Source: Acestrorhynchus altus (Eukaryota; Chordata; Actinopteri; Characiformes; Acestrorhynchidae). Taken from it: a stretch of 64,000 nt of DNA. The notes under the pieces are model-generated. The model worked only from the letters and a program-made list of their open reading frames with translations. It was not told the DNA's origin and searched no databases. A program made the translations under genes and the position numbers. Below are positions 31,601-46,600 of the stretch, in pieces. The stretch is from NCBI GenBank assembly GCA_034509495.1, contig CM067522.1, positions 20,955,935-21,019,934 of the forward strand, given 5' to 3'. The first letter of the stretch is position 1. Every line of letters begins with the position of its first letter.

Positions 31601-34600
31601 TGTTTCCATTCATCCTCTTCCACAGTGAAGGAGACGCCGCCGCTCTATCACAAAGTGAGATATGAAATCCGAACCGCAGCGAAATATTCAGCATAATTTG
31701 AATTAGACAGAGCGTGACTCACAGTCCAGTGACACTCCACCTCAATTTGACTTCGCTGACTTGTCCTTCAAAACTTCAGTGCTTTGGCCCCTTTTAAAAT
31801 TACATGATATTGCAGCATCTTCATAATATCTCCACACAGAACCCTGTTCCAGACAGACACTAACGCAATCCGGGTTCATCCCGTTTTAAATCGGACGAGC
31901 TTTACTACTAAACGTCTACCAAAGTTTCCAAATACACACTTCGTCCACCCTGATCTTCAATGCTCAGGACCTCACAGGACCACCACAGAGCAGCTATGAT
32001 GTGGGTGGTGGGTCATTCTCAGCACTGCAGTCACACTGACATGGTGGTGGTGTGTTAGTGTGTGTTGCTGCTACGAGTGTATCAGACACAACAGTGCTGC
32101 TGGAGTGTTTAAACACTGTGTCCACTCACTGTCCACTATCAGACACTCCTACCGAGTGTCTCCACCTTGTAGATGTAAAGTCAGAGACAGAAGCTCATCT
32201 GTTTCTGCACAGTTTGTGTTGGGCAAAAGTTTGTGGACACATTTTGGGCACAAAGTTTAACAAAGAAATGGTTCTTCTAAGACAAGCTCTGCATTTCCTT
32301 TGAAGCCTCTGAAGATCTTTACCTTTGGTCTTCCAGGCTCTCGCGAGTATGCAGTGTAGAGCTCTTGAAACACCTCCTTGTTCTTAGCCTGGATGGTCTC
32401 CTCTTTGTAGATGTGGTCCATCTGCGACTGTCGACACCCGAAGACCAGCACCATCGGACAGGCCTTAATCCCTGTGTGAGAATTTATTGGCCAAAAATGT
32501 TATGTATATTTTCTTTGAACTACTGTCACCGTAACCTACAGCGTAGCATTTTACAAATGGACATTTTTGATTCTGGAGCATTTAAAAAATGTATTATTCC
32601 ACAGATGATCCAAACCAAACTCAAGATTAAAACCTGCCTTTATTTTCCAGGTCAAAGAGCCTCTGTTGCCAGAAGCTTCTGAAGGGAGCGATTCCCGTGC
32701 CTGGTCCAACCAGAATGCAGGGAACTTTGCTGTCCTTCGGCATGCGGAACGATGGAGCTCTGCAACAACATCACGTGGGTGTCAAGCCTTTAAAGATCTT
32801 TAAGAAGCTCTCGTACACAACTCTCCACCTTACGTGGCTGCAAAAGGTGCAGCTGGACCGCTGAGTGAAAACGTTTCTCATCCTCTAGAGCTTCAGTCAG
32901 AGATCCTTATCTAAGCGTATTGGTTGAAGTGAAGGGAGCGATCAGATGAAGAAGTGTGGAAAGAGCAACGCCACAGAAGAACCCCTTTTCACTTTTGGCT
33001 CCATAAAGAACCAAGCATGTTTCAGAACTGGATGCTGGATTCAAGGCCCAGATTTGATCTCTGCCGTAGTGGAATGATCTTTGGTATTTGATATTTACGC
33101 ATGTTTTTTGTGGAACCAATGATGGTTCTTCTATGGCATCACTCAAAGAACCTTTTGTGGCACCTTTAGTTTAAACATAATCAACCAAGTGAAATTAAAA
33201 CAGTGGAATAAAAGGTTTATAAACAGTATTAATATAAGATTCTCATTATGAAAATATTTGCACCCAGAAGGAATTAACTGACTGCAATGGTTTCACTCCA
33301 GACTGTTATGGAGTCACTCAGAGTGGCAGCAGATCATCTTCAGTGACTGGTCTTGGTGGAGACAAGCAACAAATCAGTGTGTAGGCGTTGTGGTCTGGAT
33401 CAACGGTTTGCTCTCACACGTCCAGAAGTTCTGGTCTCATGCTGTGGGTGCAATTTCGTATGATTCCAGATCACCTTCGGTCTTCATTCCAGACATTTTA
33501 ACAGACCAGCGTTACGTTCATGAGGTTCTGCAACCAGTGGTTCCACCTTTTCTGAACACACACTCCGGTGCTCTGTTCCAACAGGACGGCGCTCGTCCAC
33601 ACACTGCTGCCGTCTCAAGATCTCGTCTTGAAGACACAGATACTACGCCGTGGTCGGTCTCATCTCCAGACCTGTCCCTGATTGAAAATGTGTGGGACGC
33701 TATTGGACGCTCTATCAACACTCCACCCCTACCACACCATCTGCAGAACTGAGTGAGAACATTCAAGCTGCATGGGATGGATCGTCACAGGACACCATTA
33801 GGAACCTGACAGACACTACTTCTGGATAGCACTGCCGTCTCAAACTTCCTTCTGGTGCAACTATTTGATAATTACCAGTAGTTATAGCAATCAAGGATGA
33901 GATAAGCTGGCGTACAGTCAAAAAAAGAGTGTTGGAGAATTTTACCCTCTGACGAAGCACGGCACCATGTCTCCCGCTTCCAAGCTGTTGAGCCAGGAGG
34001 AACACACCCCGTGGTGTATGGGACCTGCACCGTCTGCGGAGAATTAAACACACCCACGTTTGATTCCGCGTTTCCGATCAACAGCGCCGAGCTGATGCTT
34101 AGTGATTAAGCCTGCTGGGGTCGATGGAGTGGAACTGCTAGAATTTATCCGGCAATTATGACATTACGCACATCATTTCATGTTTACAATGCATTTAGCA
34201 AGAAGAGCGAGGACAGGTCACCTCGTCAGTGTGGCGAGATGATTATCGTCCGTCTTTGAAACATTTACCAACTAAAGAGATCGTTATCGTCTTCCTTTTG
34301 AACATCTGGTAACAGAAATAAAGAGCTGAGCAGCAAATCAGCATCATCCTCTGTGACCAATCAAATAATCAAGTCTAGAATGAATTCAGGCGAGTTATTA
34401 ACACACGCCAAGCCCACGCCGGCGGCTCAGTCCTCGCAGAAAACGGGACATTCGGAGCTCATTAAGAGCTCGGACACAAAGGCAGCTGCAGTTCAGGTTT
34501 AAAAAGGTCACAGTCACCTGTTCTAAGCAGGTAACCCTTTAAATCATCTCAGATGGGCAGAAATGATCCTGTTTCTGTCAAAGGAGCTGCTGGAAGTGAG

Positions 34601-37600
34601 AAGGGCTTTACTGTACTGGAGAAAAGACTGGCACCTTCAAAGTGCTGATAATTACCCACCGGCAGAAATAACGGCAGGCTGAAATCAACCGTGGGTTCAT
34701 TAAGATCGAGTTGCTGTTTTTCTGACGTGGTAGAAAGAGATGCTGAACGTTTCAGAGCAGGGAAGGGTGATGTTAGGTGGTGTTAGAAGTGTTGTCTTGC
34801 CCAAGGACTAGCATAGGAATCAAACCCCAGTCTCCTACATCAGATTTAGTCAGTAACCTGATCAACATGCTTTCAATCATTCCACAACTCCCAATTCCCA
34901 AGTGCTCAGCCCACTGCTCCTCACCCTGCTGACCCACGACTGTGTACTGACCTACAGCAACCTCTAGTGACCAACCCCACAATCAGGTTTTGGAGGATAC
35001 AACCATTGTGGGGCCCATCACCAACAACGAGACCTACTACAGGAAGGAGGTGAACCAACTGGTCATGAAGGGACGACCAATAGTGGTCAACTTCAGAAGA
35101 GGTTACTCCACAGACCTCTGAGGACCACTCCTGGTCTGACAATACACCATTACTGACTAAGAAAGCTCAAACCCCCCTCTATGTCCTCCGTAAGTTGAGA
35201 CGTGCACAAGTCCCACCCCCCCCCCCCAATGTGCTCATTCTACCAGGGAACCATTGAGAGTGTCCTCACCAGCTGTGTCCCTGTGTGGTACGGTGGCTAA
35301 ACTGACTCCCGCCAGAGGACACTTGCAACGCTTAGTGAACACGGCCAGCGAGACCATTGATACCACCCTGCCTTCCCTCTCGGAGCAGAGCAATCTGCAT
35401 CTCCAGTCACCCGTCCCAGCTTCTACACTCATTCTTCACCCGGCTGCCCTCAGGGGAAGGTACCGGAGTCACCGGGCCCGTTCCACAAGACCGCTGAACA
35501 GTTTCAGCCACCGAGCTGTCAGGATGCTGAACTCTGTCCTCCCCCTCTGCCCCCCTGGAACGTAACACACCCCTGCTCACCACCACAAGAGCTCTACCTC
35601 AGCTGTTCGATCACAATCGTGCGTCTGCAGCCAAACGCACTACTTTACACTGTTCTGCACGACTACTGTACCTGTACCTGCTGCTCTACACCTTAACCAC
35701 CTCTCTGCTGCACTATATTTATTTATTTATTTGTTTGTTTGTTTGTTTGTTTATTTTTTTTGTTGCGTAAGAAACTTTTTGGAGCCACTTTGAACAACAG
35801 TCAAACAGTAATGTTTTCTATATAGTTTATTTCTGCTGTAGAAATGCTACATAGTTCTGTTTTTGTATCTTTTGTTTCTATTATTAATCAATAAATCAAA
35901 ACTTTATTTTTATGGCACTTTTCACACCAAATCAAATCGATAAGATGTGCTTCACAAGTGACTGACAGATCCAAGAGTTACAACTTCAATGGAAATGATA
36001 AAAAAAAAAGAATAAATAAACTAAGAATTAGAAATTAAAAAAGTGCCAAAATAAAAATAAAAAGTAAGACCAGTATTAAAAACTCTATATAATGAATAAA
36101 AGTAAGAATTAATGAATAAATAAAAATATAGAATTAAATGAAAAAACATTTGAAATTATTACTGTATAAGGAACCGCGCTGCTGCTTTGCACATCAGTTA
36201 AATAGTAATGTTTTCTATATAGTTTATGTTTCTATTATAGAAATGCTACATTTATTTCTATTTTTATACTATTCAATGATGGAAAGATCAAAGAATTACA
36301 ACTAAAATGGAAAGAATTAGAAATGAAAGAAACCAATAAAAGTAATAAGAATCAGAAATGTAAAAAATGAAAATTTTGTGAAATAAAAAGTAAAACTAGT
36401 AAAAAATTATACATTAATTACGGTTTTGAATTGTTTTTAAAATATGTCTATATTTTCAGCTTTGAGGACAATTTGAAAAAATCTGGACATACCTCTGGTG
36501 CGGTAGGAGACCACTGCCACAGTCAGGTGGATCTCCCCCGGATGGAGGTCTGGTGAGGAGCTGATGGAGTAGTAGCGGGGCTGGAGCAGGGGTAGCTGGG
36601 TGAGGAGCAGTGTGCAGGGCACCTGCAGTGACGGGAACTCCTCCAAGACCTCCACCATGGTGGGGTTATTGTACCACTTCCACTCCTCATACTCCTGAAG
36701 ACCCTGAACAGGAGCAGCAGAACAATGTGTTACTGTTAAATCCAACAATATGGGACGTTTCTGAACATCAAGGCGATCCATGGAATGAGGAACGCTGTTT
36801 GTGAAAGACATTCGGATAAGGCTTGTAATTTTGCAGGGAAAGTCAGGAAAACACAAGGATCCATGAAATGAAGTATGGCATGTCCTAGATTTCCATAAGA
36901 ATCTTTGGAACAATCCGGAATGTTCAAGAATAGAACGGAATGATATGGAGTGTCCTAGAATACCAGGATCCATGGGACTCTAGGCATTCTACAACGGCAC
37001 AACTATCCATAGAATCTTTTTTAAAATGTCATTTTTTTAAATGTTTTAATTTCATTTTTTGCTTTCACTTTCAAATATTTTAAATATAAATGTATTTTTA
37101 CACTTTATTTTAATTTTGAATGTATTTCTTTCACTTTCATTTTTCCATTGAATTTTTTTACATTTATAATTTTTTTCACTAGTAAATTTTTTTACTTTTA
37201 TCATTTTGTTGTTCTATTTTTTCAGATAAGCTTTGACACCAGATGTCCAGTGTTTTGCATAGAATTTAGTTTTACTTTGAGTTTAGCTTTTATATGTATT
37301 TTTTATCATTTTTTTAGTTTTGTACATGTTTTGTCTGAACTCTACATTTTTTGCTCTTCTCAGTCTCCACTCAATGCAGAGAACATCCAAGAGAAAACGC
37401 TTTAAGGCTATAAGCCTTTATTGGCTTATCAACTCGTTTTGCTCATAGCCGACGTTCTAAACCTTCTTCACGTGCTACCAACATCGTCAGCTGAGGGGCT
37501 TAAATCCTAAAGATGGGTTTAAATGTGGCTTTTAATCTCCAGATAAACCTGTATAAAGACTATAATAAGTAAATGAAATCGTTTCTAAAACAGAACCGGA

Positions 37601-40600
37601 TCTTCAGCTCTCAGAGCCTCAACGTGTTGATGACCTCTCAGGTTCTCAGAGCTTTCCTCCGCACACGTCTCGGCACACACTGCCGATTCCGTCCCTCATG
37701 GAAATCACCAGTGGACTGGTCTGTGAGTGGACTCCAGAATGTTCCTTCTCTCTCGTCACTCCTTGCAGACCATAGTCTCATTCACCTCATCCATCCTTCA
37801 GACTCCGATGAACCAGGCAGAGGGTGACTCACTGCCTTGGCAGCCACTTTTAGCAGCATTGCGAGGCAGTGCGAGGTTACAGTGGGAGGCAGTGAGAGGA
37901 AAATATTTCGGAGGCAGAAGAAAATGGCATTGACACTGAGTGACTGGCGAGGGGAAGCAGGAGAGCTGGAGAGCGAATGAATGATCTGACTGAGAAAATT
38001 GCTGCTAATTTGAAAAGCGAAGCTGGAGTCACGCGTGCCGGCGTCTTCAGCTGAGTGCAGGGGAAGTGTCGGGCAATGGGTCTGAATGCATTACTGAGAC
38101 GAGTAAAGCTGGCACAAAGGAAGCACAGCCTGCTTTCAGCACATATGTTCGGACTGAACCGCGAGTGCATGTGTGCTTATGGTGCTGGATGCAGGATTCT
38201 AAGGGGGCTTTCGCGCGTGCCTTGCTTCGTCCAAACTCTCAGACCTTTCAGTTTGGTCTGGACCTAAATATCGGGGGCAAAAGGTGCTGTGGACCAGAAT
38301 TGAGTTCGACCTAAACTGGTGGTCTCGGTTTTTTAATGATCCAGTTCATCTGCATGATGCACATATTATAAACCACAAGATAAACTGGTCCTGAATTAAA
38401 TCCCAGTTTAAATGCCAAAACAGCCTTCCAGTGCATGTTTACTGCTCTGTCCACGTGTACATGATGACACCAAGTGCAATATTGACGCCATACTGTTTAA
38501 TGTCTGGCCAGCTGGTTGACTTGTCCAGTTAGGGTCATTCTAAGCATGGACAGTCACTGTAATACAACAGAATTACAATCTAATTAAGTTTACTGTGGTA
38601 AATAAAATCTGTGCATCCCTTGAATCTCTTCAACAATGTTCTTTAATAATGAAGAAGAAGAAGCTGCTGATTTATCTACGTCCCTTCTATTTACTCGAAT
38701 TGGGCAACTCCACCAAGCAGTCACACATACTTAATCAGGTTGTATTAAACATTGTTGTTTTCTCAGCTTTGACAACAACCGAATCACAGGAATAGTGTAT
38801 ATGTGTATATGTGTTTGGACCCCACCTTGCTGAGCACCTCCAGTCTCTTCCTCTGTTTCTCATTGGTGGCCAGAGGAGCAAACTGTTGCAGCAGGACAGG
38901 ACTGGGTGGGGTTGTGATGTCCAGGAAGTATTTAAAGGCCTGATGCATGGTGCAGGGAGGAATACGACTCTCATCTGTCCAGTTACTGATCACACCTATG
39001 GAGCAGAAAGAGCATGGAGACACTGATGAGGAACATCTACATGTACATGGACCTTTTAGGGCACCAGTTCAGTTACCGTGGACATGATGCTGTAAAAATC
39101 AAGCGGAATGAAGAACTTCTTCTTGCATCTTATCTAATGACACTTTCACAATCAGGGGACCTCAAGCTCCCCTGCCAAACCTTCACACTGGCTGCCCATC
39201 TTCTGGCTACTTAGATTGCCCCCCCCTTGCCAAATTGCCATGGACCTTGGCATGGGCACTAATTAGAGAATCAGTCAAGAGGCCCATGGTCACTTTGGAG
39301 GAGCTGCAGAGATCCACAGGTCAGGTGGGACAGTATGTCCACAGGACAATTATTAGTTGTGTATTCCACAAATCTGACCTTTATGGAAGAATAGCAAGAA
39401 CAAACCCATTTTTGAAAGTATGCCAAAAGAAGCACCACGTAGGGAACACGGCCAATCATGTACGTGTACATCACCCTGAAAACACCTTCCCACACCGTGA
39501 AACATGGTGGTGGCAGCATATTTTCTTCAACAGGGACAGGGCAGCTGGTCAGGGTTGATAGGAAGATGGATGGAGATAAATACAGGGCAATCCTGGAGGA
39601 AAACCTGCAACAAAAGACTTGAGACTAGGTTGGAGCTTCACCTTCCAGCAGGACAACGACCCTAAACATACAACCAGAGCTACAATGGACTGGTTTAGAT
39701 CAAAGCATAGTCATGTGTTAGAATGGTCCAATCAAAGTCCAGACCTAAATCCCATTGAGGATCTGAAGCAAGACTTGAATATTGCTGTTCACGGACGCTT
39801 TCCATCCAATCTGTAGATGTGGAAAGTGGGTGGAACGTGAGAAAATGTGGAAAAGATCAAAGGGTATGAACACGTGTTCACTTTCTTCCAGTAGAACCTC
39901 TCGAACTGCTGAGAGAAACACTCTGTATTTCAGTTTATCAGTCATAGACACAGTCCTCGGCACAGAGAGGTTGGATAACGGTGACGTTCACGTCGACCCT
40001 GATTCCTTTGGGGTCAATTAAACTTCCACGAACGTCACACACCAGGAGAGAAGACTAAACTATGAGAATAACGTAGGATCCTGGCTGCTGAAATTGTTTA
40101 AAAGCAGGCGGAACACCGAACACGGTTCTGTTTTCACGCCAATGAAAGAGTGGAGATGCATCCTTGAGCAGATGTAAGAGAATCCCAGGCTGAACCAGCA
40201 GTTCAGTGAAGAGCTGAGCTGAGAGTCGAGGGTGTGTATGTGACAGCACTCGTTCATCTACTTTCCTTCTCTGAGCTTCTATAACGTGTATCTCTCCAGT
40301 TTAGAACAGGATCAGCCTGTAGCCTCGGGGCTTTTCACTTAACTCCAGTCATCTCGTCTTTACCCTGTCCGTTTCTTCATCTGCAAGTTCAGACGGAGGC
40401 ATCTTTGAACAACATCTAAATAATAAATGGTCCTTCTTACGAATTCCCTTAACTTTCATACGTTTATCCCACTAAAGTGCCAGTTAAACCATTATAAACA
40501 TCAGGTGTTTAAGGATTGCCGTTATATTCTCATATATTTAACACCAGCATTCATGTGGAGACCAAAAACTTCGTAAAACTTCTTCAAGATTCTTCAAAGA

Positions 40601-43600
40601 AGCCCCATTTTCCTTGAAGTACCTTTACATACTGCTGGCATTCCCTCTGGCAGCTTTATGATGAGCCACCTGGGAGGCTGTTTCATCTTGAAGAACATAC
40701 ACATGTGCCGAGACCTTATTAACGGCAAGAAAGTGTTTGCTGGAGGGATCGAGTTCAAATATAAGATGAATGCTTGCTGGGTTTGACATCCTGAGACATG
40801 CAACTGATTTGGCTTTCACCGGGCCTTGTTGCTGACGGACTTGTGGTCATCCCATTCCGCCTGCTTTCCATTCTGACTCGTGCATTTGTGTTGGTATATG
40901 TGGTGTCATTGCAAGTCGAGAGTGATGTTCTCACTTCTCCTGTAGACATATTGGGAGCAATCCAAATGCAGCATTTGAGCACAAGAACCTCATACCAGCT
41001 GTGAAGCATGGAGGTTAGGGAGTGTGATGGTTTGGAGCTGCTGTGCTGCAGCAGGGTGTGGAGCTCTCTCCATCATAGAAACCACTATGAGATCTTTATT
41101 GTCTCACAGGTGGCTTGATGAGAACGTAAGAGCATCTGTACAAAGACGCTGAAACATCGTTCTTCTAGCCGATGTGAGATTGACATCTTAGCCCCAGCTA
41201 TTAGTGCATGGGGTGTCTGGAGTTCGCCTCCCTCTTCAGCATTATGGGCGTGGTCTATATAAGGTGGTCCTGTCCAAAGTCTGGCTTGTGTCTCAACTGT
41301 GACACTGTACAAAAATACCCTTAGAAACGCAGACATGTGCACGCAGACTGTCCTTACCCAGTGCTGTGTTCCTCTCCTCCAGAAACTCCACCCTGACAAT
41401 TTGATTGGCAGGAGGCGCATCCTCCAGCTTGTCTATGAGAGCCGTAACCAGGTCCTCGTGGTTGCCAGGGAAGATGCCCAGATGGTCTCCAGGTAGGTAT
41501 TTCAGACTCTCGTGGTTGTCGGCATGCAGCTGGATGTAGATGGTTGATCGGCTGAAGAGCAGGGGGTGTGGTTGGGGGAGGGGGAGGGGGGTAAATGAGA
41601 CAAAAGCATTAAATGACTGACGGCGTTGTAACGTATTACGACAACCGACCTACAGTGAAGAGTGTTTTTGAAAGCTGTTTTCTCTTATTTTTCCGTGCTC
41701 GTGCACTCTCGGTGGAGTGCACTAAGTGCCATTGGTTGGTGGAGTGCACTTGAAGCATGTAAACACAGGGCCTTGAAATAAGGTGCTATTCGAATGCTAC
41801 CCCACCTCTAATCAGGGTCAAGCGTCCATGCATTAAAAGTAGCCGAAGCGAAAGGTTCAGTGTGAAGAGAAGAACTCCTTTCCGGATGAAGCAGGACAGG
41901 CTACACGCCTCCAAGATCTGATCGGTGTTAGTCAAACCGTACTGGGAGCCACTGGTGTCCCATATTTGTCCAGGCATGTTCTCTCCATCCTGAGTAGGGG
42001 TGTGGCGGCATCCGAGTGGCACTCCGAGCATGCAGATACAGTCAGTGGAAAACGGTGCTCTTCTAATGCTGCCACACCTCTACTCAGGGTCAACGGAAGC
42101 TGCATTACAACGAGTGGCACCACTGGATTCGGAAGGAAGTCTGATCTCAAGCTTCACACAACAGCACCAGTCAAAAGTTTGGACACACTTGACTGAATGT
42201 ACTGGAGATGTCAACGTTCGTTTTTTTTTATACTGAAATTCAAATCTTGAGTATCAGCGAATAGCAACATGTACTATAAAAGTATTGGGACGCCTGCCAG
42301 GTTAACCCTGCTTGTGTTGAGGCCTTTGTTTCTCCTGTCCAGGGAGTCGTGGAGCTCTTCACTGAGGATCTGAACTGAACTGTTGGGCTGCATCCAGACC
42401 CCGAGGCTCTGAGACCTCAGTACAGTGTTTATATCCAGCACTATTATCATATACTGTACAAACCAAAATACTTCATAACTACAAAGAGACAAAATCCACA
42501 CTATTAGAGAATGTTTGCATCAGTCATGTGTTCTTACTTACACAAGACGTCCATTTGGTTTCTATTGAAAGCTTGAGGAGTGTAGGTGTGGTCCAAACTT
42601 TTGACTGGTATTGTATAATTGTCTTTTGAACATATTTAAACATACGGACATTTGATCGAGAGGTGGAGGTGATATAACTGAAGAAACGTCTTTCAGAAAT
42701 GGGTTTGGAGGAGACTGTCTTATTTAAACCTCAGACATTAGTTTGGTTTGCTCCTGATTGTTGAAGAGAGCCACAATGGTCAGATCCAAAGTGCTCTCTG
42801 AGACCTTCAGAAGGAAGGTTGTACATGCATTTAGGTTTAGGAGAAAGATCTCAGATCAACCCAGTTTTCTGTCCAGTGTCATTCTAAGGGTCATTTTTTG
42901 CCCATCATGGTCATGGATGGATGTGGAGAGGCCCATGACAGCGGAGTAGAAGATCTTAAAACGTGAGGTTGAACAAAGGCTCAGGAGGTCATGGATGTAA
43001 GTCAGAGAGACCCAATTTACAGCTTTATGTTCTGAATTTTACTGGTAACCAGTGAAGGGAAGCCAGTACAGATGCTTTCACTGTTCCTGGTTTCAGTACA
43101 AATCTAGGTGCTGCGTTTTGGACCGACTGCAAACGTGACGGAGCTGACTGTCCCTCCCAGCTACAAAGAGCTGCAGTATTCCCGACGTGATGTAATAAAA
43201 GTCCTTAAGCTTTTTCAAAATGACCCGCCACCACATTTAACTACAGAGAAAACCCCCTTTTTCAACCTGAAATTTGATTACTTTTCCTAAAGGGTCTCCA
43301 AGATTGGAAAAAGGGGAAGAATAACCATTGTTTATATTGAAAGCTATACCTCCAGAGAACGAACACACACACACTCAGATAATACTCGTGAGTCTCTGCT
43401 GCAGCTGTGAAAGCTGTTCAGGGGGCTGAATCTTGTCCTAATCCACTTCATTTTAATGGTTCAGTTTTAAGATGATAAACTTTACGTTTAAAGAAAGATA
43501 TTAAAGAAATAAATATTCTGGCTCAGAATTAAAGTAGCTCAGCTACCAGCTCAGTGTGCAGAGAAGCTGATCTATGAGAGGCATCACTGCATGTGGTGAA

Positions 43601-46600
43601 GACAGAGACACGGTTTTCTCCTGACTATTGAATTCTGTTTCTGTTAAAGTGCTGTTTACAGAAATCCTGCACACTCTTCAATTGGTTAAAATGAAGCTGC
43701 CCAACTGGGACGTTTCCATCCAACATAACTCCACACCTGGCTGTAACACTCAGATGGTCCAGAGGAAACGTCATTAGTTTCTACAGAGGCTTAAGCTGAG
43801 CTTAGCAGAAGCGCACGGTTGGACGCCCCTGCTTTAAGGTATTAAGGTAACGCCTCGCTGATTTCAGATTAGCTCTGTACTCCAGCAGAGATGTGGCAGG
43901 AGATGTTGCAGGGATGTTCTTCATGTTTAAAGTCAGCAGGAGGCCAGCACTGAACACCAATAATACACTCATTGAATCATATCAGATCCCAGTTATCAGG
44001 ATCAATAACTGATTATAAATGTAAACTGATCTGATCAATATTTATTGATCTATTCACACAGAAGTGGTGTCTCTCAGCACGGCGTTGGGTTTAACGCAAC
44101 ATGCCAGACGTCTCTGCGTGGAGCTGTAGAGGTGTTGTTGATGAATTATTTGTAATATATTAGTCCAAATAAAATAAAACCTTTATTATATTTATTATCT
44201 ATATAAGTTTGATTGTTATCCCTTCTCAGGACTTTTATTCTGAAATTTTAACACTGTGTGAGCAAAGAATGAAAGCAAACAGCCCCTCCCTTCTCATTTT
44301 CCTCTATAACACAATATCTGGGTCAGTGATGTCGTCAGCCCCGCCCCCTCTCTCTGATCAGTCAGAGTCTGTATGCAGGTTGATCATGTACATCTGATCC
44401 CACAAAGTATGGTTTCTCAGGTTCTAAGAGTTCTTCAGAACACTTACTTTGATTTGACACTTTGAAGGTTCTGTCTCATCAGACATTTGGCACCGTAAAC
44501 CTTCTTCTTGTGAATGTTGTAGAGAGCTGAGGATGGAAGGAACAAGCGTCAGTCAGCCGCTGTACACACACACACCGCCTTCCCTGTTACAACTGGAAGA
44601 ATTGGAAGTGGCAGCCCTGCTTGCTGATGTTCCACAAAGGTGAAAGCAAAGGTTGGAAACATGCTGCTCTATGCAAATTCTCTGGCATCAGACAAACTAT
44701 ATTCACTCGGTTACGTAAAAGCAGGTTTTCTCGTATTGTTTATGATTTCTGAACTGCACTCAGGAGGCAATGAAAGCCGTTATTGTAGCCTGAGCCTTCA
44801 GAAGATAAAGAGCAGGTTTAGGCAGATTGTCATATAATAGCGCAGCGCTTGGTTTCCAGGATGATGAATCACCGTGTGTAAATGGCCTTGTTCCGGAGGC
44901 CATACTGTACCTTGGGTTAGTGTCGGAGCCTCAGCCGTGTACGTCACACGGAACTTGCTCTTTTTCCAGCTGCGGTCGTTGCTGATCAGCGAATTGTTTG
45001 CCTTCTCGATGTTCACATCGTCTCCTACACAGAAGACGTCACAGGCAGCCTGAAAGAGCAGAGACATTTCTGTTTTATGCCTAAAGATTCCTAAACATTC
45101 CAGATCTGAGGGCAAACGTCTGTGAACCTTTAGGATCAGCAGATCACGTGAAGGTGAAATTCGAGTGTGTTCTCAATCAATGGGAGACCATCGGGTGTGA
45201 GAGGACGTGTCCTGTTTTATTCAAAGAACAGGGATCTATCAAAGTCTGATCTTCAACATGTTTGTGGAAGTGCATCATGGCAGATGAGGAGCTGTTGATG
45301 CTCATCAGGCTGGACAAGGTTATAAAAGCATCTGCAAAGGGTTTGGACTCCATCGATCCACAGTCCGACAGATTGTGTAGAAATGGAGGAGATTCAAGAC
45401 CATTATGACCCTCCCCAGGAGTGCTCCACCAACAAAGATCACACCAAGAGCAAGGAGTGTTATGATCTACCAGCTCACAAAGGAACCAAAGGGAACTTCT
45501 AAGCAACTAAAGGCCTTTCTCCCATTGACTAATATTAATGTTCACGAGTCCACCATCAGATCACTGAACAGCAGTGGTGAGCAGGGCAGGGTTGCTGCTC
45601 TCCATACAGAACGTTTCTGCCCGTCTGCAGTTTGATAAAGATCACATGGACAAGCCAGAAGCTTGGAACAGCATTTTATAAATGGATGAGACCAAAATAG
45701 ATGGTCATAATAATGTTGGAGATGCAGTGACAGTGATGATCTGCAGTGTTTATAGACTGTAGTCCACCCACGCTGCTTTAGCGTAAAGGCCACCATCTCC
45801 CAGTGTGTGTGGTACCTTAAAAACTTTCTTGGCCCAGGTTCTGAAGGACTCCTCCTGGCCGCAGAGTTCGTCTCCTTCTCCCATGCGGAGGATGCGCTCA
45901 CCCCCGAGCTCCTCGAACAGTGTGTCCACTGCGTGGGCAAACGCACAGAAGTGTGGGTAGGCCCTCGAGCCAAGGCCAAACACTGAGAACCTAGCAGAGG
46001 GAGAAAGCGGCAGTTACACAGTGTCACACACATACACACACACACTGAAGTGTGGGTAGGTCCTGCACCCCAAGGCCAATCACCGTCTACTGTAGAGAGA
46101 GTCTCACACACACACAGAGTGGGTGTACCCACAAGCCAAGGCCAAAGATTCAAAAGCATAAACAAGCTAGTCATAACTACACACACACACACACACACAG
46201 GAGTTCCTTGCTCTGTTTACTTATTTCTCCAGTCTTTTATTGTCCGACTACAGTGGAGATGTAACAAACTTCATCAAAACATGGTCAAATTCATACAAAA
46301 TTTCAATCATGTTCATTTTTCCATCTCAAATGAAGGTAAATCTGAACATCGTAGGATCTCCTGAAAATAAAAATATCTGCTATGTGTGACCGTCTCCTAT
46401 TAAGACTCGCTTTTTGGCGACGAAAAGTATGTCAAACTACAAAAACACCCTAGAACTTAGAACAGGGTTCTTCAGGTCAATGAGGAAGGGTGACAAAACA
46501 TACGGTTTTCACAGTGCGTAATATATGTTGTACCACAATGGCATTTTTGGCATCACCATGACAACGAAAGCTCGTCTCAAGTCAAAAAACAGCCAGCGAT

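Noticed and set aside
33390..33752. Intact transposase gene
   Set aside because: Only the C-terminal half is open; the N-terminal DNA-binding region is lost and the end is frameshifted compared with the other copies.
45542..46198. 218-codon minus-strand open frame
   Set aside because: It spans nos1 exon 11 of the window in the wrong frame, plus CA tracts and a Tc1 relic. The spliced in-frame reading is clearly NOS.
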